Shown: piece by piece, positions 17,603 to 26,450 of the stretch
How positions within the stretch are numbered: position 1 is the stretch's first letter
Layout of the letters: each line of letters begins with the position of its first letter
Assembly: GCA_020635795.1 (NCBI GenBank)
Contig: JACJZD010000001.1
Span: 319,001-383,000 of the forward strand
Source: Flavobacteriales bacterium
GTDB taxonomy: Bacteria; Bacteroidota; Bacteroidia; Flavobacteriales_E; Vicingaceae
Direction: 5' to 3'
DNA length: 64,000 nt
Position numbers and translations under genes: made by a program
The notes under the pieces: generated by a model
Database searches by the model: none
Told to the model about the DNA's origin: nothing
What the model saw: only the letters and a program-made list of their open reading frames with translations

Positions 17603-20089
17603 TTAATTGTTTGAGTTATTCATATCAGACAAAAACTGTTCCAAAGTTGCAGAATCAGTAATTAAAACCTGACGAGCTTTACTTCCTTCAAAAGGACCAA
17701 TTATTCCTGCAGCTTCCATTTGATCAACAATTCGACCGGCTCTATTGTATCCAATTTTTAGTTTTCGTTGAAGTAATGAGGCAGAACCTTGTTGGCTAGA
17801 TACAATAATCCTAGCCGCATCATCAAATAAGGCATCTTTTTCGTCGTCATCAAAAGTACCAGTACCGCCTGATGATGATTCACCAACAAATTCAGGTAAA
17901 GTAAATACCTCTGGGTATCCTCGTTGATTTCCAATAAAATCACAAATACGTTCAACTTCAGGAGTATCTACAAAAGCACATTGTACACGAATTAAATCGT
18001 TTCCTTGTGAAATAAGCATATCTCCCTTACCGATTAATTGATCAGCACCGCTGGTATCTAATATTGTTCGTGAGTTGATACCTGAAGTTACTCTAAAGGC
18101 AATTCTACCTGGGAAGTTAGCTTTAATAATTCCAGTAATAATATTGGCGTCTGGTCGTTGTGTGGCAATAATTAAGTGTATTCCAATGGCACGTGCTAAT
18201 TGAGCTAATCGAGCAATAGGGGTTTCTACTTCCTTCCCTGCAGTCATTATTAAGTCGGCAAACTCATCAATAACCAACACAATGTAAGGTAAAAATTTGT
18301 GACCGTCGTTGGGGTTTAATTTTCGCTCTATAAACTTAGTGTTGTATTCCACAATGTTACGAACCATGGCGTCTTTTAATAAGCCGTAACGCTCGTCCAT
18401 TTCAATACATAAAGAGTTCAACGTGTTTATTACTTTTTGGTTATCGGTAATAATAGCGTCTTCTGTATCAGGGAGTTTTGCAAGGAAATGTCGTTCAATT
18501 TTATTGTAAAGTGTTAACTCTACTTTTTTAGGGTCAACCAGTACAAACTTTAATTGTGAAGGGTGTTTTTTGTAAAGTAATGATGTTAAAACAGCATTTA
18601 ACCCAACCGATTTACCTTGTCCAGTAGCTCCAGCCATTAACAAGTGAGGCATTTTTGCTAAGTCAAATACAAAGGTTTCGTTGGTAATGGTTTTACCCAT
18701 TACAATAGGCAATTCCATTTTAGAATTTTGAAATCTATCGGAAGCAATACAAGTACGCATGGATACAATTTCAGGGCTTAAATTTGGCACCTCAATTCCA
18801 ATGGTTCCTTTTCCGGGCATGGGAGCAATAATACGTATGCCAAGTGCTGCCAAACTAAGCGCAATATCATCTTCTAAGTTTTTAATTTTTGAAATTCTTA
18901 CACCAGCCTCAGGAACTATTTCGTAAAGTGTTACAGTTGGACCAATGGTAGCTTTTATCGAAGCAATTTTAATGTTGTAGTTTTGAAGGGTGTCTAAAAT
19001 TCTGTTTTTATTAGCCTCAAGCTCCTCTTGCGATACTTTTCTTTGGGTATTTCCAAAATCTTTTAAAAGATCGAGAGGAGGTAATTGATACGAAGATAAA
19101 TCAAGTGTTGGGTCATATTCCCCAAATTCTGCTACTTTACTATTTATTTCAGATTCTGTTAAGATTTCTTCAGTTTCTTCGGTTTCTTCAACCACAAAAG
19201 AAACGCCTTTCTCATCAATGGTTTCTGTTTTTACTGGAGGAGTATTGGTTGATAAAACAATTTCTGATTCATTGGTTTCATCTTCTATTTCATCCTCAAT
19301 TATTGTGTGGGGAGTTTCTTCAACTGTTTCAGTAGGTTGTGTTTGGGGTTCCTTAAATTTATTTTGTCCTGTTAAAGGTTTTTCTTCCTGTGGTTCAATA
19401 ATTTCATCATCATCTTTAAGTTCTTTCTCTAGCTTAGAAAACGTTTTGGTTAAAGCAAAGTTGAAATTAAAATTGATAATGAGATAAATCAATAACGATA
19501 ACAATAAAATAAAACCAACTCCAATTTTGCCAACTATGCTAATTAACCACAAGTTGGTTTGGTAGCCGAATGTACCTCCAAGAATGGGTTGTTTGGCAAA
19601 AAGAAAACCTAAAGCAATTGATAACCAAACAATACTAAAAATAGAATAGTTGAATGTTTTCTTTAATGAAAGCAATTCAACTTTAAACAATATTCTAAAC
19701 CCCAAAATAAAAAATAGTAGTGTAAAGATGAACGAAGACACCCCAAACCCAGAATAAATAAACTGATGAGCTAGTAAACCGCCAAATTTACCCATCCAAT
19801 TTTCTAAAAGAATTTCATTGTTGAATAGAATGTTGTTCCAACTTTCGCTTAATTTATCTTGGTCAATTTTCCAAGTAAATAAGTAGGAAGCTAATGACAG
19901 TAGAGTGAATAGCGAGAAAATTAACAAACTAACCCCCGTAATTTTAACCAATTTTTCGTTGGTAAAAACCTGAATTACTTTATTGAAAAACCCAAATGAA
20001 TTTTTTTTAGAATCGGCTTCGGTCTCTTTTGAAACTTTTTTTGTTTCAGTCTCTTTGTTTACTTCAGTTTTAAATTGATTTCTAGCCAT
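17603..20089 (-). CDS. ftsK: DNA translocase FtsK
   Basis: Chromosome-segregation ATPase at the division septum, 828 residues. About four N-terminal membrane helices (residues 50-205), an acidic Glu/Thr-rich linker (about 225-320), the alpha/beta motor domain with Walker A GATGQGKS near 484-491 and Walker B IVLVIDEFADLI near 595-606, and ATQRPDANIITG. The C-terminal gamma winged helix (about 765-825, LLQRKLKIGYNRAGRIVDQME) reads KOPS-type polarity signals. Length and order are normal for the family. Confidence 0.95.
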   Translation of the reverse strand: MARNQFKTEVNKETETKKVSKETEADSKKNSFGFFNKVIQVFTNEKLVKITGVSLLIFSLFTLLSLASYLFTWKIDQDKLSESWNNILFNNEILLENWMGKFGGLLAHQFIYSGFGVSSFIFTLLFFILGFRILFKVELLSLKKTFNYSIFSIVWLSIALGFLFAKQPILGGTFGYQTNLWLISIVGKIGVGFILLLSLLIYLIINFNFNFALTKTFSKLEKELKDDDEIIEPQEEKPLTGQNKFKEPQTQPTETVEETPHTIIEDEIEDETNESEIVLSTNTPPVKTETIDEKGVSFVVEETEETEEILTESEINSKVAEFGEYDPTLDLSSYQLPPLDLLKDFGNTQRKVSQEELEANKNRILDTLQNYNIKIASIKATIGPTVTLYEIVPEAGVRISKIKNLEDDIALSLAALGIRIIAPMPGKGTIGIEVPNLSPEIVSMRTCIASDRFQNSKMELPIVMGKTITNETFVFDLAKMPHLLMAGATGQGKSVGLNAVLTSLLYKKHPSQLKFVLVDPKKVELTLYNKIERHFLAKLPDTEDAIITDNQKVINTLNSLCIEMDERYGLLKDAMVRNIVEYNTKFIERKLNPNDGHKFLPYIVLVIDEFADLIMTAGKEVETPIARLAQLARAIGIHLIIATQRPDANIITGIIKANFPGRIAFRVTSGINSRTILDTSGADQLIGKGDMLISQGNDLIRVQCAFVDTPEVERICDFIGNQRGYPEVFTLPEFVGESSSGGTGTFDDDEKDALFDDAARIIVSSQQGSASLLQRKLKIGYNRAGRIVDQMEAAGIIGPFEGSKARQVLITDSATLEQFLSDMNNSNN

Positions 20090-20206
20090 TTAGTGTAAGT
20101 TCAATATTTATCAAAGATAGATAAATCAATACATCTATAAATGAAAAACGACGTTATTAAATAACAATGAAGTGTGAATAAATATTGTGCAGAAATAAGC
20201 GCTTAA

Positions 20207-20926
20207 TTACTTAAAGCTATCAAATATTTCCTGCATTTCTTTGTCCATTTCTGGTTCAGAAATTTGTTTGTAATCGGTAGGCAATAAAAACTCTTCGTCA
20301 TCAACCTTTTTATAGGTAATTTTTGTAGCGGTAAAACGCATACAAACGCCATATTTCTCGTATTGATATTCCAACATTACGCCAGGAATATCTTTAAACT
20401 CGTTGCACCAGTTAGGTGTTTCAATCTTTATTTTATCGGTATAATAAACGATAAAAGCATCATGTGAATCATTGTTTACCGTTACTATTGCTTTGTTGCA
20501 GTTGTAACCAATTATTTTCTTTACATCATTGGTAAATTCTACCGAGTATGTTGGTTTCGTACTCATTGATTTAACAATTTCATCTCCATTTAACCGTAGA
20601 GAATATTTCTTGTTAATCAACTTAACCATCTGTAAAAATTCTTGGTCGTTTTTATTGCAAACAAAACTCGATTTAAACATTCCCATTCCAGCCGATAGGC
20701 TGTTTGAGTAGGTATTGTCTTTAAAACTAAGCTTCATTTTTTGAGGCATAAAGTCACGCATAAAGTTATCTTTCTCCATTTTTGGGTAAGTAACCTTATA
20801 ATCAATAACTCCTTCGCTTTGATTTGATACGCCATCTCCACATCTAGTTAAGATGAGGGCTACAAAAGTTAAGAATACTATTTTTAATAGTTTATTCAAG
20901 ACCAATAATTTAGGCGTAATGCACAA
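20207..20926 (-). CDS. GLPGLI-like lipoprotein
   Basis: Protein of 239 residues with a hydrophobic leader ending at a cysteine near residue 29 (ALILTRC, a poor but possible lipobox). The body has the layout of the GLPGLI/DUF4412-like family: EGVIDYKVTYPK at its start, KKIIGYNCNKAIV in the middle, then a KDIPGVMLEYQY stretch in place of the GLPGLI motif. Function unknown; probably a periplasmic or outer-membrane lipoprotein. It stands alone between ftsK and the arginine decarboxylase gene. Confidence 0.55.
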   Translation of the reverse strand: MCITPKLLVLNKLLKIVFLTFVALILTRCGDGVSNQSEGVIDYKVTYPKMEKDNFMRDFMPQKMKLSFKDNTYSNSLSAGMGMFKSSFVCNKNDQEFLQMVKLINKKYSLRLNGDEIVKSMSTKPTYSVEFTNDVKKIIGYNCNKAIVTVNNDSHDAFIVYYTDKIKIETPNWCNEFKDIPGVMLEYQYEKYGVCMRFTATKITYKKVDDEEFLLPTDYKQISEPEMDKEMQEIFDSFK

Positions 20927-20996
20927 ATATATAAATCTTTTTATGAACTATTGGTTAATATAAAATAATTGCAGTTAAACTTATAGTGTTTAACAA

Positions 20997-22397
20997 TTAA
21001 TAACCCAAAATCTTTAACATTGATTTAGAACTTTGCTCTTTGCTAAATAGTTTGGTGAAGTATTCTCCGTTTTCATCCCTGTCAACTATAACATGTTTTG
21101 GCGATGGAATTAGGCAGTGTTTGATGCCTCCATATCCTCCCAGTGATTCTTGATAAGCACCTGTGTTGAAAAATGCTATATAGAGCGGTTCTTCATTTGA
21201 ATTGTCAACTTTTGGTAAGAATATTTGATTTACATGAGCTTCAGAATTGTAATAATCTAAACTATCACAGGTCATCCCTCCTAAATTGGCTCGCTGAAAT
21301 TCTTTGTTCCAATGATTTATTGCAAGTAAAATGTAGCGTTGATTAATTGCCCACGAATCAGGTAGGGTAGTAATAAACGAATTGTCAATCATGTACCACA
21401 TTTCAGTGTCGTTTTGCTCTTTAACATCAATAATAGAGTAAATGTTAACACCACTTTCAGCTACGGTAAATGAGCCAAATTCTGTAAAAATGTTAGGTTC
21501 TTTAACACCTCGACTATTGCAATAATCTTTTATTTGGGCTACAATTTCCTCAATCATGTATTCGTACTCAAACTCAAAACCCAACGAGTTTTTAAATGGT
21601 AAGCCACCACCAATGTTTAATCCTTCTAATTCAGGACAAATGGTTTTTAAGTCGCAGTATATGCTCAATGCTTTTAAAAGCTCAGTCCAATAGTATGTGG
21701 TGTCTTTTATGCCAGTATTGATAAAGAAGTGAAGCATTTTAAGCTTAATGTTCTTGTTGGGCTTAATCTTGTTTTTGTAAAACTCTTTGATGTCTTTGTG
21801 TCTGATACCAAGCCTAGAAGTGTAGAATTCAAAAGAAGGTTCTTCTTCCGATGCAATTCTAATACCAATATTTATTTCTTTAGTGTCTTTTATTTCGTTG
21901 ATGTAGTAGTCTAATTCTCTTTTGTTGTCAAGTATTGGAACAATGTTAAACCCACTTTTCATTAAATCGGTAATACCTTGAAGGTAGGGCTCTCTTTTAA
22001 ATCCATTACTAATGATGTAGTTGTTTTTTGAGATTTTTTTCTCTTCAAACATCTGTTTAAGAATCTCAATATCATAGGCAGAAGAAGTTTCAATGTGAGC
22101 ATCGTTTCTTAAAACCTCTTCTAAAACAAATGAAAAATGGGAACTTTTTGTGCAATAACAATAAGTATAATTACCTTCGTAGTTCACTTTTGCCATAGCC
22201 ACCTTAAACATGGTTTTGGCTTTATTGATTTGTGCAGATATCTTGGGTAGGTACGACAGTTTTAAAGGTGTTCCATATTGTTTAATAATATCCATTAATG
22301 GAATTTTATTAAAGTGTAGTTCATTTTCAATAACTTCGTAGCCATCTTGCGGAAAGAAAAATGTTTGCTCTATTAAATCTTGATAAGTGTTTTTCAT
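20997..22397 (-). CDS. speA: Arginine decarboxylase (short PLP form)
   Basis: Converts L-arginine to agmatine, start of polyamine synthesis. 466 residues of the alanine-racemase/ornithine-DAP decarboxylase fold: PLP lysine in YCYCTKSSHFSFVLEE near residue 83, LKMLHFFINTG near 222, the phosphate loop LNIGGGLPFKN near 262, TEFGSFTVAESG near 306 and a C-terminal FFNTGAYQESLGGYGG. Much shorter than E. coli SpeA (658) and like other Bacteroidota enzymes. It diverges from the arginase-family gene across an 81-base gap. Substrate is inferred from family resemblance; other basic amino acids are possible. Confidence 0.75.
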   Translation of the reverse strand: MKNTYQDLIEQTFFFPQDGYEVIENELHFNKIPLMDIIKQYGTPLKLSYLPKISAQINKAKTMFKVAMAKVNYEGNYTYCYCTKSSHFSFVLEEVLRNDAHIETSSAYDIEILKQMFEEKKISKNNYIISNGFKREPYLQGITDLMKSGFNIVPILDNKRELDYYINEIKDTKEINIGIRIASEEEPSFEFYTSRLGIRHKDIKEFYKNKIKPNKNIKLKMLHFFINTGIKDTTYYWTELLKALSIYCDLKTICPELEGLNIGGGLPFKNSLGFEFEYEYMIEEIVAQIKDYCNSRGVKEPNIFTEFGSFTVAESGVNIYSIIDVKEQNDTEMWYMIDNSFITTLPDSWAINQRYILLAINHWNKEFQRANLGGMTCDSLDYYNSEAHVNQIFLPKVDNSNEEPLYIAFFNTGAYQESLGGYGGIKHCLIPSPKHVIVDRDENGEYFTKLFSKEQSSKSMLKILGY

Positions 22398-22434
22398 TTT
22401 GTTAACTTAAGTGAGTTAGATTGGTGTAAAATTA

Positions 22435-22442
22435 CAAAAGTA
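22435..22442 (-). promoter_or_regulatory. -7 element for speA
   Basis: On the minus strand, TACTTTTG matches TAnnTTTG exactly, some 38 bases upstream of the speA ATG. I see no good TTG at the -33 position. Confidence 0.45.
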
Positions 22443-22478
22443 AATGACTTGGATGAGGGTTTTTATAATTAATTAGCG

Positions 22479-23441
22479 ATGAAAGAAATAAAAATAATTA
22501 AAAATCGGTCGGACATAGGTGCTGGAACTCGAGGCTCAGACTTGGGTGTAGATGCTATAGAAATAGCTGCAATTAATGCGGGTAGCGATTTTTTTAATAA
22601 CCATAGTTATGTTGATGTACCTACATCAAACGAGGCTGTTTATGGTAAACAAAATACGCCTTATGGATTAAGAATTGATAAAGTTAGAGCTGTTTGTGAG
22701 CGTTTATCGGAATATGTTAAAGACACTTTAATCGAAAATAAATTCCCATTGGTGCTGTCTGGCGATCATTCTTCGGCTTTAGGTACAATAAGTGGAATTA
22801 AATGTGCTTACCCTAATAAACGATTGGGAGTAGTATGGATTGATGCGCATGCCGATATTCATTCTCCTTATACAACGCCGTCTGGCAATATACATGGAAT
22901 GCCATTGGCTGCTGCTTTGGCTGATGACAACATGGATAAAAAAAGAAACGATGTTTCTGAAACTACCCGAGAAAATTGGGAAGCCATGAAAAACATTGGT
23001 AACATCACACCTAAAATTTTACACTCAGACTTGATTTATTTTGGTGTTAGAGATACCGAATCTCCAGAAGATTATACCATAGCAAAAAACAACATAAAGA
23101 ACTACAAAGTTGAAGAAGTCAGGTATAGAGGAATGGGGCTGTGTTTAACAGAAGCACTTCAAAAACTTAATCACTGTGATTTAATTTACATTTCGTTTGA
23201 TGTAGATAGTATGGATTGCGATTTAATTTCTAAAGGAACAGGAACTCCTGTTTCGAAAGGTTTTGACCAAAACGAAATTAAACAGATTATAAATGGAATG
23301 ATAGAGTCGGGTAAAGTAGCTTGTTTAGAAGTAGTTGAAGTAAATCCGTGTTTAGATAATAAAGGTAATGTAATGGCAGAAACTGCATTTGATGTGTTGC
23401 TAGATGTTACCGATAAAATAGAAAAAGTGAATATCAAATAA
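22479..23441 (+). CDS. Arginase/agmatinase-family hydrolase
   Basis: Ureohydrolase-fold protein of 320 residues. Manganese-ligand motifs are complete: GDHSSALG near 89-96, VWIDAHADIHSP near 119-130, and SFDVDSMDCDL near 236-246. SGNIHGMPLA and CLEVVEVNPCLD look more like arginase (GNxHGMP, EVNP) than agmatinase (EVSP). Its divergent partner is arginine decarboxylase, which would favour agmatine as substrate. So either arginine to ornithine plus urea, or agmatine to putrescine plus urea. No symbol is assigned for that reason. Confidence 0.8.
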   Translation: MKEIKIIKNRSDIGAGTRGSDLGVDAIEIAAINAGSDFFNNHSYVDVPTSNEAVYGKQNTPYGLRIDKVRAVCERLSEYVKDTLIENKFPLVLSGDHSSALGTISGIKCAYPNKRLGVVWIDAHADIHSPYTTPSGNIHGMPLAAALADDNMDKKRNDVSETTRENWEAMKNIGNITPKILHSDLIYFGVRDTESPEDYTIAKNNIKNYKVEEVRYRGMGLCLTEALQKLNHCDLIYISFDVDSMDCDLISKGTGTPVSKGFDQNEIKQIINGMIESGKVACLEVVEVNPCLDNKGNVMAETAFDVLLDVTDKIEKVNIK

Positions 23442-23442
23442 A

Positions 23443-23960
23443 GTTTCGCGCAGATTTTGCAGATTTACGCGGAGAATAAATTATAATGAAAGAGGAAGAT
23501 AATATTTCATACGACATTAGAGGCGCTGCATTCAAAGTGTATAATGAGCTTGGTCCTGGCTTGTTTGAGTCTGTTTATGAGGCTGCCATTGCTTATGAAT
23601 TAACAAAAATGGAAAGGGGAGTAAAAACACAACTGCCTATACCTGTTGTGTATGAAGATGTTAAATTGGAATTAGGTTTTAGACTTGATTTATTAGTGGA
23701 TGATTTGGTTATTATAGAAGTTAAATCAATAGAAACGCTTTTACCTGTCCATCACAAACAACTTTTAACTTATTTGAAATTAACAAATAAGAAACTTGGT
23801 TTATTGATAAATTTTAATGAAGATCCAATCAAAATAGTAAGAATAGTAAATAATTTATAATCCAAGATAAATATAATATCTAATCAGCGGAAATCTGTGG
23901 AATTTGCGAGAAAAAAAGTTGTGAAAATATCAGCGTTTATTAGCGACATCTGCGAGAAAT
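23443..23960. mobile_element. GxxExxY cassette with inverted repeat ends
   Basis: A 518-base insert between the arginase-family gene and argS. Left end TTTCGCGCAGATTTTGCAG (23444 onward). The right side (about 23886-23960) has two inverted units whose complements read TTCTCGCAGATGTCGC and TCTCGCAAATTCCACAG. It carries a single gene, the GxxExxY protein. End sequences resemble the small element at 6457-6563. No transposase is present, so movement would need help from elsewhere. Confidence 0.55.
23486..23860 (+). CDS. GxxExxY family protein (PDDEXK-like)
   Basis: Protein of 124 residues. The name-giving motif is in LGPGLFESVYEAAIAYEL (residues about 26-43). The C-terminal half has FRLDLLVDDLVIIEVKS (about 71-87), with the D...ExK spacing of a PD-(D/E)XK nuclease fold, and ends NFNEDPIKIVRIVNNL. 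Such proteins are frequent in Bacteroidota and often lie in repeat-flanked intergenic islands. Activity and role are unknown. Flanking repeats suggest it arrived as a cassette. Confidence 0.85.
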   Translation: MKEEDNISYDIRGAAFKVYNELGPGLFESVYEAAIAYELTKMERGVKTQLPIPVVYEDVKLELGFRLDLLVDDLVIIEVKSIETLLPVHHKQLLTYLKLTNKKLGLLINFNEDPIKIVRIVNNL

Positions 23961-23970
23961 AGAAAAAAAT

Positions 23971-25746
23971 ATGGAAAATACAATAATGCAAAAAGTGGTT
24001 GAAGCAATTCAGTCGCTTTACAATGAAAATATAGACAGTAAATTAGCTCAACCACAAAAAACAAAAAAAGAATTTGTAGGAGACTTAACGGTGGTGGTTT
24101 TTCCTTTTTTAAAGGCTTCAAAAAAATCGCCAGAGCAAACAGCTCATGATTTGGGTGAATATTTAAAACAACACATTGACCAAATCGAAGATTTTAATGT
24201 GGTTAAAGGTTTTTTAAACTTGTCTATTTCTGCAAATTATTGGGTGGAGCTTTTTGGAAAAATTAATGCCAATAAAACCTTTGGTTTTGCTTCAACTTCT
24301 GGTAAAACGTACATGGTGGAGTATTCTTCACCAAATACCAATAAACCGCTGCATTTAGGGCATTTAAGAAATAACTTTTTAGGCTATTCGGTTGCAGAAA
24401 TTTTAAAAGCAAACGGACACGAAGTGTTTAAAACTCAAATTATTAACGACCGTGGCATACACATTTGTAAAAGTATGTTGGCTTGGCAAATGTTTGGTAA
24501 TGGAGAAACTCCTCAAACAAGTGGGTTAAAAGGCGACCATTTGGTGGGTAAGTATTATGTGGAGTTTGACAAAGCATACAAAAAAGAAATTCAAACTTTA
24601 GTGGATGCTGGAACTGAAAAAGAAGTAGCTGAACGAGAAGCTCCAATTTTTAAAGCTGCTCAAGCCATGTTGTTGAAATGGGAGGAAGGCGATGCTGCTG
24701 TGGTTGACTTGTGGAAAACCATGAACGGCTGGGTGTATGAGGGTTTTGATGTAACCTACAAAACCATGGGAGTTGATTTTGATGAGTTGTATTACGAATC
24801 GGACACCTATATTTTAGGTAAAGATGTGGTAGAAAAAGGATTGGCAGAAAAAGTGTTTTATCAAAAACCTGATGGCTCCATTTGGTGCGATTTAAGTGCC
24901 GAAAAAATGGACGACAAATTGTTGTTGCGTGCTGATGGAACTTCGGTGTACATGACACAAGATATTGGAACGGCTATTGAACGTTACAAAAAACATCAAA
25001 ACCTAAGTGGGTTGATTTATACGGTTGGTAACGAACAAAACCATCATTTTAAGGTGTTGTTTACCATACTTAAAAAATTAGGCTACAGTTGGGCGGATGG
25101 TTGTTACCATTTATCGTATGGTATGATTGAATTGCCCGAAGGTAAAATGAAATCGCGTGAAGGAACGGTGGTGGATGCCGACGATTTAATGGAAAGCATT
25201 GTGCAAGATGCCAAAGCAAGTACACAAGAGCGTGGACACATCGAAAACATGAACGAAACGGATAGAGAACAGTTGTATGCTACCATTGGCTTGGGTGGAT
25301 TAAAATACTTTTTGTTAAAAGTTGACCCTAAAAAAGGAATGGTTTTCGACCCGAAAGAGTCGATTGACTTGAACGGAAATACAGCACCATTTATACAATA
25401 TGCTTATGCACGAATTCAATCGTTATTGGCAAAAGCACAAGAAAAAGGATTTAGCAAAACTTTTACAAGTGTTGATACTAACGAAAAGGAAATAGGTTTG
25501 ATTAAACTCTTGAACGATTACCCTACCGTTATTGCCGATGCAGGTAACACATATAGCCCAGCGGTGTTGTGTAACTATGTTTTTGATTTGGTTAAAGAGT
25601 TTAACAACTTTTACCAAACTGTTGATATTTTACGAGAAGAGGACGCTAACAAATTGGCATTTCGTTTACAATTAGCAGAAAATGTGGGCAAAGTAATAAA
25701 ATCTGGGATGGATTTATTGGGTATTAATGTTCCTGATAAGATGTAA
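23971..25746 (+). CDS. argS: Arginyl-tRNA synthetase
   Basis: Class I aminoacyl-tRNA synthetase charging tRNA-Arg, 591 residues. An N-terminal additional domain (about 1-110), HIGH-type motif NTNKPLHLGHLRNN near 117-130, a KMSKS equivalent GKMKSREGTVVDADDL near 391-406, and the DALR anticodon-binding domain at the C-terminus (YAYARIQSLL, then NNFYQTVDILREED). The start lies just beyond the right end of the GxxExxY cassette, so the cassette now supplies its upstream DNA. It converges with the next gene, 7 bases apart. Confidence 0.95.
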   Translation: MENTIMQKVVEAIQSLYNENIDSKLAQPQKTKKEFVGDLTVVVFPFLKASKKSPEQTAHDLGEYLKQHIDQIEDFNVVKGFLNLSISANYWVELFGKINANKTFGFASTSGKTYMVEYSSPNTNKPLHLGHLRNNFLGYSVAEILKANGHEVFKTQIINDRGIHICKSMLAWQMFGNGETPQTSGLKGDHLVGKYYVEFDKAYKKEIQTLVDAGTEKEVAEREAPIFKAAQAMLLKWEEGDAAVVDLWKTMNGWVYEGFDVTYKTMGVDFDELYYESDTYILGKDVVEKGLAEKVFYQKPDGSIWCDLSAEKMDDKLLLRADGTSVYMTQDIGTAIERYKKHQNLSGLIYTVGNEQNHHFKVLFTILKKLGYSWADGCYHLSYGMIELPEGKMKSREGTVVDADDLMESIVQDAKASTQERGHIENMNETDREQLYATIGLGGLKYFLLKVDPKKGMVFDPKESIDLNGNTAPFIQYAYARIQSLLAKAQEKGFSKTFTSVDTNEKEIGLIKLLNDYPTVIADAGNTYSPAVLCNYVFDLVKEFNNFYQTVDILREEDANKLAFRLQLAENVGKVIKSGMDLLGINVPDKM

Positions 25747-25753
25747 ATCGTAC

Positions 25754-26413
25754 TTATTTTATTGAAACTCTTAGATAGATTTCTTTTTCTAAGCAATTCA
25801 TTGATTTCATTTTAAAAAATATATTATTATCATCTTGCTTAGATTCGTCTGTAAACCAACTATCAATAATAAGGACAAGTTGTTTTTTTGTTGCAACGTC
25901 AAAGATTGTTATTTCTTCCTCCCCATAATTTTGGGAATAAGAATATATTAGTTTACAATTTGAAGTAATGGGTTTCCCTAATGTGCTAAAAGTCATTCCA
26001 TCTAAAAGACTAACAGAAAGGTGTCCCCAAGATTCATACCCACTTATATAGATTAATAAATTATTGCAATATATTCCTTTGAATTCATACTGCAAGTTCT
26101 CTTTAAAATCAATAGAAGTATCTATTGCACATGCTTTTAATTCTTCTCCTTCTATAGATTTGAAATAGTAACAGAGCCCTTTTTTTATGAATATGTTAGG
26201 ATATTCTTTTTGGAAATATTCTTCTGGTTTCTGTATGACAAGAACCAAATTTTGTTCAACGAAAACATTTTCATATGTTTTAGCATCTATTGTGTCTATT
26301 TTATAAGTGAGTTGATGAATTAATTCACGAGTGGTTAGTTCACAATTCTGTGCCAAAAACTTAAAGTGAAGTAGGATAAAAGAGATTAAAAAAAGTATAG
26401 TTTTTGTATTCAT
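25754..26413 (-). CDS. Secreted protein of unknown function
   Basis: Protein of 219 residues, not recognised. A signal peptide (about 1-21, ending FLAQ) precedes NCELTTRELIHQL. Charged and aromatic residues alternate without a motif I can name; there are five cysteines outside the signal. It reads in the same direction as the PLP-enzyme gene, 37 bases downstream of it, and converges with argS. Confidence 0.7.
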   Translation of the reverse strand: MNTKTILFLISFILLHFKFLAQNCELTTRELIHQLTYKIDTIDAKTYENVFVEQNLVLVIQKPEEYFQKEYPNIFIKKGLCYYFKSIEGEELKACAIDTSIDFKENLQYEFKGIYCNNLLIYISGYESWGHLSVSLLDGMTFSTLGKPITSNCKLIYSYSQNYGEEEITIFDVATKKQLVLIIDSWFTDESKQDDNNIFFKMKSMNCLEKEIYLRVSIK

Positions 26414-26450
26414 GTGTAATTCAATCTGATTTTATAATTTTTTTCCAATC

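Noticed and set aside
24443..24958. Minus-strand frames inside argS
   Set aside because: They lie antisense to a clear argS reading frame and their translations look non-protein-like.
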